A DNA stretch of 64,000 nt, taken from the NCBI RefSeq assembly GCF_021155765.1, contig NC_060110.1, forward strand, positions 16,514,001 to 16,578,000. Reading direction: 5' to 3'. The stretch is from Diprion similis. Its lineage: Eukaryota; Arthropoda; Insecta; Hymenoptera; Diprionidae. A program made the position numbers and the translations under genes. Shown here in pieces: positions 1 through 11,559 of this stretch. The notes beneath the pieces are model-generated. The model was not told where the DNA came from. It searched no databases and saw only the letters and a list, made by a program, of their open reading frames with translations. Position 1 is the stretch's first letter, and every line of letters starts with the position of its first letter.

Positions 1-927
1 GTTAGTAACTTCAGAATCTTTTCCTTCTCCTTGGGTAAAACAACTTTGGTCTCGTTTGAACTAATACAATCGATTCTGTGGTTTAACGAACGTCTTTCAG
101 ATTAAAAGTGCGTCAGACATCTATCACAGAATCAAGTATAATTAACATACAAGATGTAGATTTGTTTACGCTCGGAAACTCAATTTGTTTCTTTCAATCA
201 TCAAAAGTTTGGGAGAAAAGGCACATTTAGTTCATTCGGCCATACGTATTCGACAATGTATAAGTTTGAACGGAAAGGATTTCAATCCTTTAACTTGACG
301 AAATCGAGTTGTTTACATACTAAATCACATGTAGGGGTGGATTTAAGAGGATCAAATTTGATTCAGGGGAATACCGAATTCTTCGAGGACAAAAAAATAT
401 TTAGTTAAAGCGATGGCACGCATTTAACTGCAGGCAAGTGCTTATTCAACCAGATTACTGAGTTGACACAACTAAAAATTGCTAGAAACTAGCAAACTAT
501 CAGTCAAATCAATCGCATAATTCAAATAACTCGTTTGGTTGATTTCACGTTACAGAATTTATTATGTTAACTACAGTATATTCATTTTCACAAAATAATG
601 ATTCAAGCCACAATTTTCTCATCTAACTAAATCGATTCGGTTGATTCAACGCCGTTCTTCTCTCCGTGATGCATCATAGCAAGTGGCCATACCCTGTTTT
701 TGTGGACTTTGGCTGACGATCCTGATTATAATATACTCCCAATATAGAAATTTTTCAGATAAGGGAAATCCACGTATTCGATTAGCAAATATTAATCCTG
801 TGCGTATTCAAGGATCACGCGTTAATAAATTTGTTTCTACTCGTCGTTGCAATCACCACAGACAGTACAATCGATTCGCTATCTCACCGCAATGATCACG
901 CGGCTCAACGACATTTATTTGTTCCAG
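1..927. other. Upstream part or intron 3 of first P450; no exon recognised
   Basis: AT-rich sequence directly upstream of P450 exon 4. Similarity to the matching intron of the second P450 copy (7252-7478) begins only around position 870, about 57 bp before the exon. Nothing like exons 1-3 of the second copy (membrane anchor, helix A/B exons) can be found here. Short open frames at 683-895 and 831-927 have no family resemblance and I treat them as chance. Confidence 0.5.
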
Positions 928-3346
928 CGTCGATATGGCGAGTCCGCCGGAAACTGATTCAGCCAACGTTCAGTTTCACGATTCTCAAATCTTTTCTTAA
1001 AATATTCGCCGCCAAGGCAGTGATATTGGTCAAACGAATAGAGGATCACGTTGATGGACCAGAATTCGAAGTGCAGAAGTACTTCTTGCTGTGCACGCTG
1101 GACACTATCTGTGGTACGTTAGCTAAAATGACTAGAAAGATATTCTTCCAGTGTTCGATACATTTTGCTTTGGTGAATGGTTGCAAGTACAAATTTCTCA
1201 TACCTAAGTGACAGCGATGGGTGTGGACTTGGAAGCGCAGACGAAAGGAGATTGTCGATACGCAGACGCGGCACGATCGTAAGTCAATCGAACTTCTAGT
1301 CGCCTTTGAATGCTCACCATCATGATGCAATATCATCATCGTGAGCAACTTTTGCATGTTGCATATAATACTTCTTGAAAAAGGTGCTACACCGCGTCAA
1401 GGTTAAGAATCCATATTCATTCATCTGCAGCCACCGAATCATCCACTTGGACTACGTCGTTCAACGAGATAACTGTTTTTGCAGGGTTATCGCTAGTACA
1501 TGCACAAGAATTTTTTCTCCATGGTTGCACCCGGATTTCATTTTTAACCGTTCGAAACTTGGAAAAACACAACGACAGAGCATTGAGTTTTTGCATGACT
1601 TCGCGAATAACGTAAGTACTATACTATTTTTCAGCTAAATTTTCTTATATCGTCAGTCAATTGTTGCATTATAGCGAAAATACGCTATTTTATTACTAGT
1701 GTTGAGAATGTCAATGAAAAATTCTTCCGGCAGCAGGGAAAATTACGTGGGGTTAAGGCTTAACGCGTCGACTATATATTTTGATTTAGGTTATCACAGA
1801 GAAGAGGAAAACACGGCTACATGAGCGTACTTCTCGAACAGGATTAGTTAACGACGAATACGATGACTGTAAATATAAAAATTATTTGTTAACTGTGTTA
1901 AAAAGTAGTTTGACGGAATGAATGATCACCAAACAAAATCGATGCGACACTCTTTACAATACTGAAGTTTGGAATTTGCAGAATAAGTCTTGTATCCATT
2001 TGACAGGTGATACGACGGCGCGTCGTGAAGCTTTTTTGGATCATCTCATGAAACTATCGGACAGTAACGGAAAGCTGACGGACCAAGCGATTCGCGAAGA
2101 AGTCGATACCTTCATCATAGCTGTGAGTGTGAATTTGATTTTTATGAAAAATAATACATTTTTACACTTGGGTAACTTTCCCAGATCACTATCATTTTTC
2201 ATGCTTCTTACAATCAGATCCGGAATGAATTTTTTTTGGTATCGCATATTCGCACAATGCGCTGAACTTTAAAACTAGTTTTCCAATACGTCATCAAATA
2301 TATAATATTTATTAACCGAGCATCGCAATCAATTCCAGGGAAGTGACACAACGGCAATTGCGATGTCGTTTTTGATGTTGATGCTGGCATCTCACCAAAA
2401 TATACAGGTATGTGATCAAGTCTGCGAAATGCAGGTTTTTCTATTTCTCGAAAAACTTGAGTATGAGTGAACTCAGAGCTAATTGACATTGACTATCATC
2501 ACGGAAGGAGAAAGTGTATGAGGAACTATGCGAAATTTACGGGGACGAAGATGGTGGAGAGCTAAGCATCACTGCGGAAAACTTGTCACGCATGGTGTAC
2601 TTGGAACGAGTGATAAAAGAAACTCTCCGTCTGTTTCCAGTCGCACCCTTTATCGTTCGAAAAGTGACGGAGGATTTGAATCTAGGTTTGCGAATTTTTA
2701 TTATTCAACTTATCAAACGTCTCTGAGCCTAGAGAATCCTCTAACTTTATAAAAAAAGCTTATCTCACAAAGCTTACTACAATATCCGATTGGCGATTAT
2801 TGCTGTTGTAGGTGAGCGCACTTTGCCGAAAGGAAGCACAGTTGCTCTGAACATTCTGGAAACTCATCGAAGCGAGGAAAACTGGCTCGACCCACTCAAG
2901 TTTGATCCGGATAGATTTTTGCCTGAAAATTTCGCAAAACAACACCCATATTCGTTTATTCCATTCTCCGGCGGTTCACGAAATTGCATAGGTAATACAA
3001 ATTGCGGTATTTATAAAAATCCCAAAGCAAGTTCAATGGGCATCAAATTGTACCGTTCTCATCAGTAGCGCCACAGCGAAATATCCAGGGTTATGTTAAT
3101 TATTTAACAAGAGTTGACCGGTTTGTTCGAATTGCAGGCCATAAATACGCAATGCTGCTGATGAAGACGCTCACAGCAACAATTCTCCGAAGATATGTTT
3201 TGACCAAGGATAACGTTGAACCGATAGTAAATATTCGAATCAAAATGGAATTCGAGCTGCAACCTGTGGTGCCAATCACCGTTGGGATCAAGAGGCGGAT
3301 TCGAAGAACCACATTCACCCAGAATGGTTCTACTCCAACACCCTAA
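928..3346 (+). CDS. CYP4-clan cytochrome P450, first copy (exons 4-12; 5' end not seen)
   Basis: Haem-thiolate monooxygenase, expected to be ER-bound and to use NADPH-P450 reductase. Exons by splice site and phase: 928-1113, 1209-1278, 1485-1611, 1790-1868, 2007-2122, 2339-2407, 2508-2685, 2812-2991, 3138-3346 (TAA). Exons 4-6 and 8-11 have exactly the same lengths as in the second copy; exon 7 is 3 nt longer here (79 versus 76 nt) and the last exon 209 versus 206 nt. Visible motifs: helix-C WRVRR, I-helix AGSDTT (canonical acid present), ExxR as ETLR, FDPDRF, haem loop FSGGSRNCIG (Ser where Pro is usual). An apparent in-frame TGA at 1209-1211 is not a nonsense codon: it falls on a phase-1 splice junction after a 95-nt GT-AG intron. 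All nine exons are open. Exons 1-3 must lie left of the window or be missing, so the gene may be intact or 5'-truncated. Confidence 0.88.
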
Positions 3347-6300
3347 ACTACGAATGCCACGCTGTTTTCTTAATCTCAAAATGCCCACCTTGACAACATG
3401 AAGCTGGCGTTTGAGAGACGCACAAAGTTGGCGAAATTTGAGGGACACAATTATTTGTTGAGTTGAATCCGTTAATATTAATTTATATAAATCAACTTGA
3501 TTATTTGACTTCGATTTTTTTTTTTTTTTTTTTTTTTTTTATTCACTCATATAAATTTCTTTAGTTCAACTTACTTTATTTCGATTCACGAATTTTAATT
3601 TTGCTGTCGATGATTCTCGATAATTCTCAACAATTCACTCTGACTCAATTTTCAAAAATTCAAAAATTTCAATTCATTCTCATGTATCACATGTCAATTC
3701 AAATTAATCTCTTCCAATTCAACTAATTCTTTTCAATTCAATTTGATTGATTTTTCTTTGCAAACATAAAATTCCAGCAAGAATCCATACAATCCAATCA
3801 TATCAACGTGAATTGATTTTTCAATTCAGTTATTTATCATATATGATTTTAATTAATTCAGTTGATTTTCATTGGTTCAGTTATTTTGCATGAATTGAGG
3901 TAATTCTCAATAATTGAGGTGTATTATAATTGATTCACAAACCGATTTCCACGTCAATCCATCGGCGAGTTTGCAATAATCGGAATTTATATTTTTTGGT
4001 AAGAAGTTAGATTTTAATGTGAGAAAAATTGATATCACAGACTAACTGTTACGGAAATGAATAAAATCGAAGGGATAACAATGAAAGAAATTGATGATGG
4101 TATTTGTATGTTCGGGGTAATTTATTTAACACATCAGAGAACATACGGACGTAAGGAAAAGTATTGTTTTCCACAATTTACTAAATTGGTGAGAATACGA
4201 AGGTTATATCGTGGGTGTCGAATCGCACAGGGAGTCGAGTAATCTTCCGATGATTATAGGCGGTACATGAGTGGAAATGTAAATAGTTATACGAGCAACG
4301 ATGAAAACGGGTAAAAATATCGTCGAAAGACATCACCGGAAACCGTCTTCGATACATATCCGTTGAAAGTCTAACTAATTTTTAAACAAAGTTTCACACC
4401 AGCTGGAAGGAAATTGGATACACCGTTGATCAACAAACGATTATCGATGATTAGTTACATCAGGAGTCGAAAAACGTGATTAGCGAAACGCCGAGTTCCT
4501 CGGAAGCGATCGAAGCGCGCAGAGGCGAAACTACTACAGTAATGAATAAAACCAAACTATACGATCAAAATCATTCTGCGAGTTGGCGGATAAGACTCGT
4601 AAGAAGTTGGGCAGTAATTGACTCATGCGATTGTATGAGACACGCATTCTCCTTAGACTAGAATCCCCACATCAAAAAATTCAGACTAATTTAGAATTAA
4701 TTTCATCTTAGTTCAGAAACAAAGTCTTGAGCTTCAACCGCTTTGAAAATTCTTAGAATTCCGGAGGAATTGATGCCATACCTTCTGCACAGAGTACATG
4801 CGTATTTGCAGGATTAATTGGACGTATGAATTATACGGATGTTGCGTTTTTGCACGCGGGCCTGGATCGTATAATTTCAATGTCAAGTTAACCGGCCTCA
4901 GCTCTTGACCCAGACGACCCTAACACCAGGCTTATTATATAAGCAGCTGCACTAGATGGGAACTTTACTATTACGAACAAGGAAAATTAATTGATTTGCA
5001 AATTGGAATATATACTCTAATTGCGATAATGAGAATAAAACATGGCATTCGCCGTATGAATAATTGTAAAAACCTTGTATTAAAAGTCATGATTATTTGC
5101 TTCGCACGGAGCTCAATATTTGCATCGGATTGTGATTCAATACACACATGGCGATAGAATATTCTTAGACTTTTTCAACCCTGATAATTACGGCAAATCA
5201 GAAGAGATGAGCATAAATGAGACGGCGCTCCTTGTTCGAATGTTGTACATTTTCCATTATGTAATAATGAATGCATATATATCCAGAAACTCCAAGGCTA
5301 GTTTAGTCAGACCGGATTGAAAATTCGATCGAGAGCCATGGTCATCCGTGCATGATTACCGAAGGTTCGATTATTGGAAGTATACGTTGAAAGTTTGAAG
5401 AGTATTTTTCACCGCAAAACATCAACGTGATTCGTAGAATTCGATTTCACGTATTTTCAACACCCCCATTCACGAATAATCTCATTTCGAGTTGTTGGAA
5501 CTAAATTTACGTTCATAAAGTAGCTAAAAGTGCTGCTGAATCAGAGGTGGGTAATGATTTTCTGGTAATATTTGAGAATTGTCAAAATAGATTGTCACGT
5601 ATAATACAATGCAATATCTTATCAATGGGTCGAGAAATTCTGGAGGCTCGGGTTGTGAAACCGCGTAATCGTGTTCCTATCGTTAAAAAAAAAAGTATAT
5701 CAGTAAACTGAGTGATTACGTATGGTATAGACCTTAATTGACGCCATTAAAATACCATCGCGATAATAATAGAAAATGCGATGCTTCGGGCCAGCGAAAA
5801 GGAAGATGTGGGTTAAGGGATTACATCCGGTCGAATAGGGTCGAAAAACAGGTACCTACATCTCCGATATTTTTTTACAAGCAAAGTAAGGAGTAGATTT
5901 AATTGATATTTTGAGAGTGATTGCCTACTGTACGTAGTTACGTATCTACAATGAATTTTTTTTTTTTTCTTCCCAATAAATGGCGTTCAAGAGTTTCAAC
6001 CCCGGCGCTTCTCGCACGACTAATCGGTAGGCGTTGTGGCCACGAAATCCCGGATATGAAATAAAAAATTCGAAATGTGTCTTAATAAAGATGACAATAG
6101 TTACGGTTCGTCGGTCGGGATTTGTAAAAATTGAAAAAATGCGAAAAATATGACGTCTTGAACAAAATCGAAAATCGTTTTGCATTTTATATGTCATTTA
6201 AAAACGGTTACAGATATTATCAACAAAACACGCGGAAACATAAAAGAAATGCGTATGATTAGTTAATCCACCGAACAGTATTTGAGTTGGAAGGCGCGCC

Positions 6301-6720
6301 ACACCAGAAAATGTAGTTTCGAACTAAACGCGTCTAAAAAGTTTTCACCTCGGTTTTGACGTTATTTTTGTATCAGATGGAATGTAAGCTTCTGTTAGCC
6401 TCCATCGACGCTTTTTGAGGCATATAGGAGGCCTTCTGCCGCATTCGCAGCTTCCTTGCAGAGTGATTTTAATAGCCTTAAACTTGAAGACACTATCGAG
6501 CTTTTTCACTCGAGTGCTCTTAACTTTTTCAATTAGCGGAAATTCGACATCGACTTCTCGCCAGACTACTTTTTATAGATGTAGCTGTAATGGTATGCAT
6601 GTGGAAAAAAAATAGACTTTTGAGAAGTTGCTACCGGATGTAACCCCTTTATATATATTATAGCACGATTCACATTATTTATCTGCAATCTCTGGTAGAA
6701 TCATTGTTTCGAATTGTAGA
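3347..6720. other. Intergenic region between the two P450 genes
   Basis: AT-rich with many short variants of AATTCA/TTGATT around 3550-3920 and a 26-T run. Open frames of 60-85 codons at 4057-4242, 4476-4661, 5120-5320 and 5946-6197 (-) have no recognisable family, no convincing splice context and are not conserved at the other P450 copy. The segment before 6721 is the presumed promoter and 5' UTR of the second P450; a TATATATA-like stretch lies at about 6650-6660. Confidence 0.5.
3515..3540. repeat. Poly-T run (26 nt)
   Basis: Uninterrupted T tract about 170 bp downstream of the first P450 stop codon. It could be a simple repeat or the poly-A tail of a minus-strand retroposed sequence; no adjacent element was recognised. 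Confidence 0.9.
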
Positions 6721-9700
6721 ATGGAACTTTTTACAATAGTCGCTTACGCCGTAGTCTGCGCAATATTCTATTGCGTGGCGGAGCTAGTGAATAAATTCAG
6801 AAGCCTGGACGATACCTCCAAATTCGAGGGACCGATGAGCTTGCCCATTATTGGAAGCGGCCATCTATTTATCGGAGACGGAGAAGGTAAGCATCGGTGT
6901 TTTATCGTAACCATCGACTTGCAAACCATGAATAGAACGTCTCCTCCATCTATATTTTTTTAACGGTTTCAGCCATTCTGAAGAAGCTGCAAGAATTTGG
7001 AAGATTATATTCCAAGCCGTATCGATTGGTTATGGGCAGCTACGCATACTTCGTGACGAGCAATCCTGACCAAATAAAGGTAAAGTACTTTCATGTAATG
7101 CTAATCCAGCCTTGGAAGTGAAACATCAAGTGGTTAAAACTCGCTCCGTCGTTACAGGTCTTAGTCCATAGTTCGAAGAGTATCGAGAAGGCTGACAAGT
7201 TTGTGGATTTTTTCCGACCGTGGTTGGGTTCAGGATTACTCACTGGTCCCGGTGAGTTACGTGTGTGATGTTTCGAAATTCAAAATGTCCGAGTTACGGA
7301 TCAAAGAACGCAATGATACTCAGCTGAAAATCTTATCCAAGTAATGACGGACAATTGACAGATTTCCGAAAGAGACCTTCGAAAAATTGAGCACCGCATT
7401 TGGGTTCAACGACACTATTTCGCAATCTCACCACAATGATCACGCGACTCGTCGATGTACGATATTTATTTGTTCCAGCATCGAAATGGCGAGTTCACCG
7501 AAAACTCATTCAGCCAACATTCAGTTCAAAGATTCTAAAGTCTTTCCTCGAAGTATTCGCCACCAAGGCAGTGATACTGGTCAAACAAATAGAAAATCAC
7601 GTTGATGGACCAGAATTCAAAGTGCAGAAGTACTTCTTGCTGTGCACGCTGGACACAATCTGTGGCACGTTAGCTAAAATGACTAAAAAAATATTTTCTG
7701 AATATTCGATGAATTTTGCTTTGGTGAATAATTGCAAGTACAAATTTCTTGTATCTCAGGGACAGCCATGGGTGTGGACTTTGAAGCGCAGGCGAAAGGA
7801 GATTGTCGATACGCAGAAGCAGTACGATCGTAAGTCAATCTTGAAATCCAGTGATCTCTTATCGAATGGCGGCATTCGCAATAATCGCGATCCTGATATA
7901 GTAAAGCCTCTGTTATCGCTTGTACGATTTGCGCACAATATTTCTCCGCTGCATAGTAAAAAAAGTAACATGTTTTCACACGTTGCATCAGCCGACAGAA
8001 TCTCTAGAAGTCGTTCATAAATTACGTTAGCGCTTTTGCTCCCCTCTGCTCTTGATTGGACAGATTGTCTCACGCACTCAGAAAGCCGTGGGTAAGGCGA
8101 TAATGGTAAATAACAACGGAAGTCGAGTGGCAACTCGTTTAGAAACTTTTTTAAACTTGGAATAAACCTTTGCCCAATTTCAGCTACTTGTTCGATACAT
8201 CTAATCTAAAACGAATGTCACCCAGAAGCGTCAATTTTTAAAACCTGATCGATACGCGATTCTTCAAGTGCATCAAAAGTGACAACAAAATAAAAACTCA
8301 CTGGAAATCAGCCGCCGCCCGGGACGTGCTGACATGACTTGTCAATTGCATACATCTTATTGTAAAACTTACGCATACCGTTCGTTTTTACGGAACATGG
8401 AACATATTTGGCGCACGACATATTTGAACACGAAAAACTGGGATACGTTTGCAGACAGACAATTCGACACGCTGATCCTGCTGCTCCAAGTCGCGCCGTG
8501 TGCTCACCCAGTAAACAAAAAATTATCAAAACGTAATCATTCAGACTCGTGTGATGTATAACTTGTGCTCAGTCAAGATTCGAGGTCTGAGGGGTAAGAG
8601 CATGAAGTATAAATAAATGTTTATCTCAAAACACTCCAGTGCACATAGGAACGGTGTGCAAAAGTACCGTGAGTTGAAATTGCTGTAGACTGATGCTCTG
8701 TGAGTAAAACACCTATGCACTCTTCTTTCAAATAATCTACCTCAGCAATCGGGGTCGTTGAACAAAACTTTTGTTATGCAGGGTTATGGGTGCTATTTGT
8801 GCAAGAGGGTTCCAGCCATGGTTACACCCGGATTTTATTTTTTATCGGACTAAACTTGGGAAACACCAGCAAGAAAATATCAAGGTTTTGCATGACATTG
8901 CCAAAAACGTAAGTTCGATACTATTTCTGACAGACGCATGATCGATGCGATGAATAATCCCCTATTGTGGCGGAAATGTCGTAATGTTAGCGATAGTGCT
9001 TGGAAGGTAAGTGGAAGGGAGTCCCTTAAGCAGGAAGAGTGAATCATGGGCAAGGTGTGACAACATAGACTCTATATTTCGATCTAGGTAATACAGGTGA
9101 AAAAGAAGGAAATCCTTGAACGCCCTTCCATGCCAGGATCAGTAGACGATGAATACGACAACTGTGAGTGTATGAATTATTTTCTACGTAGTTTCATGTT
9201 ACAACGACGAAGCGATGAATGGCTTCACCACATGATTCGGCTGAACAATTATTCACAAATTATAGATATTTGGGTCGTTTTGCCGATTCCTAGACGAACA
9301 ATTGTACCTGGGAGTCCGTAGTCATATTATTTCGACCTGGTCTCGCGAGTTTCGACGGCGGAAGTGGAGAATTATTGTTCGCATATTTCCTCACGTTGCT
9401 GTTGCTCGTGTATTGTTATTGAAGCACACTGTAATTTTTCTCCCTGTAGCTTGAAGGTCCAAGGATCACTTTTTGTAGAGCAAAAAATTGACCCAAAGTA
9501 CAGCATTTTCAGCTCGAGTCTAAAACGTACCTCGCATTATGAAACTCTTGAAGACGTGGGTAAAATGATGATTTTAACGGATATACATATATCCCAGATG
9601 TAACTTTGTTCAGGAATCGGAGTGATGACCCATCAGCAGAACTTTGTTTTCAATACTTAACTTTGATATTGAGATTCAACAGGTGATACGACGGCCCACC

Positions 9701-11559
9701 GTGAGATATTTTTAGACCGTCTCGTAAAACTATCCAGAAGCAACGAAACGCTGACAGACCAAGCGATCCGCGAAGAAGTCGATACATTTATTCTGGGTGT
9801 GAGTGTGAATTAGTTTCGTATCAACAAACGAATATGTGGTTACATCAATTCAGTCCCCGAGATCAGCTCTAGTTTTCACGCATTATTGATTCACCGACAT
9901 ACTTGTTGTTTACTTTATTTTGTAAAACATAACTCACTGAGCTTCAAGGCTGGCCTTTTTATATGAGAATGGAACCAATAAACAAATAAATGGAACCCAC
10001 ACACAGGACCACAAACGTATAATTCAGCTGAATATCTTGATCAATTCCAGGGAAGTAACACAACGCCAATTGCGATGTCGTTTTTGATGTTGATGCTGGC
10101 TTCTCACCAAAATATACAGGTATGTCATCAAATCTGCGAAATGCAGGTACGTCTACTCCTTGACAAGCTTGAGTATGAGGTGTACGCGGAGCTGATTAAC
10201 TTTTAATACCACCACGAAAGGATAAGGTGTACGAGGAATTATACGAGATTTATGGGGACGAAGATGGTGGAGAGCTAAGCATCACCGCGGAAAATTTGTC
10301 ACGCATGGTGTACTTGGAACGAGTGATAAAAGAAACTCTCCGACTGTTTCCAGTCTTTCCGATTATCTTACGAAAGGTTACGGAGGATTTGAATTTAGGT
10401 TGGCAAGTTTTCATTATTAAACTTATTCAACTTCTCTGCAAAGTTGACGCATTTTTCATTCAGCTATTATCACTGTTGCAGGTGAGCGCACTTTGCCAAA
10501 AGGAAGCGCAGCTATTATCGACATTATGGGAGCGCACAGAAGCGAGGAGAACTGGCTTGATCCACTCAAGTTTGATCCCGACAGATTCTCACCGGAAAAA
10601 TTCGCAGAGCAACATCCATATTCGTTTATTCCTTTTTCCGGTGGACCACGAAATTGTATAGGTAATGAAATGTTGTGGATAATCCCGAACCACTTCCAAA
10701 TTTTCATCTAGCGCATTTGATCAGCGAACAAAAATAACTGAACCATCCTTCTATGATTATACATCCGAATTTTCCTTATCTTGATAATCACTGCGTGTTC
10801 AATAACCATATTACTAAAACACAATTTTATTACGAATGATGTTTCGGTTTTTTTTTATTCAGCCAAATTTTCAATGGTAGATTGTTTTTTTTTCGAACTC
10901 CGTGTTCTTCCTCTCCCTACGTGACTCAAACTTGAAATTCACACTTGGCAACACACAACGCGAAAAATGAGCTCTAACTGACTATCCTGTAAGGTCGCTC
11001 AATTGGGTATCCAGAGTCATCGGTGAGAATAAATTCAACGACATACCACCCACGCGTTTTCGTATACATATACGCACCAAGGGAACCCTAATTATAGGTA
11101 ATTTAGCGTAAAAGTCCACTCTGAGCAGCTCCAAGTTTCACATCAGCCACGTGCTAACAAATGAACACCGGAGTTAATCCGGATGAAGAGCTTTTGCGGT
11201 TGGGCTGTTTGCGCAGAAGTGGATTTTAAGATCGAGATCTGCAGTTTTGGGGGGGTAACGAGTAAAGAAAAAAATGTGATTTCTTGGGATACACGTTAAT
11301 ATTAGATTGTATTGATAATTCAGGAGAACTCGATCGATTTGTTTTAATTTCAGGCTTCAAATACGCCATGCTGTTCATGAAGACGCTCGCGGCAACACTT
11401 CTTCGGAAGTACACTTTCACCAAGAATAAAATTGTACCGGTGGAGAATGTCCGAATCAAACTGGAAAGTGAATTGCAGCCCGCAGAGCCCATCACCGTAG
11501 GGATCAAGAGACGGATACAAAAAACTGATCTTATCTCGGACACTTCCATTTCCCCATAA
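6721..11559 (+). CDS. CYP4-clan cytochrome P450, second copy, complete (524 aa)
   Basis: Twelve exons, all phases consistent: 6721-6886, 6973-7079, 7158-7251, 7479-7664, 7760-7829, 8782-8908, 9088-9163, 9683-9798, 10051-10119, 10221-10398, 10482-10661, 11354-11559; total 1575 nt, a normal CYP4 length. The start ATG precedes a hydrophobic N-terminal anchor (residues about 2-20), as expected for a microsomal P450. Motifs: helix-C WRVHR (126-130), I-helix GGSNTT (314-319), ETLR (375-378), FDPDRF, haem loop FSGGPRNCIG with ligand Cys455. Two oddities: the I-helix acid is Asn (first copy has Asp), and the exon 4 donor at 7665 is GC (GCACGT) where the first copy has GT. Intron 5 is about 950 bp, the rest are mostly short. 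Clearly a tandem paralogue of 928-3346; exon 10 differs at only about four residues. The substrate is unknown. Confidence 0.92.

Noticed and set aside
831-1211. Open frame of 126 codons treated as one P450 exon with a stop
   Set aside because: It crosses a 95-nt GT-AG intron; only 928-1113 is coding in that frame, and the paralogue has the same structure.
5946-6197. Minus-strand open frame of 83 codons between P450s
   Set aside because: No recognisable domain, low-complexity C-terminus and no splice context.
7400-8020. 206-codon open frame as a single exon
   Set aside because: It starts in intron 3 and runs through introns 4 and 5; the TAMGV exon lies in a different frame and matches the CYP family.
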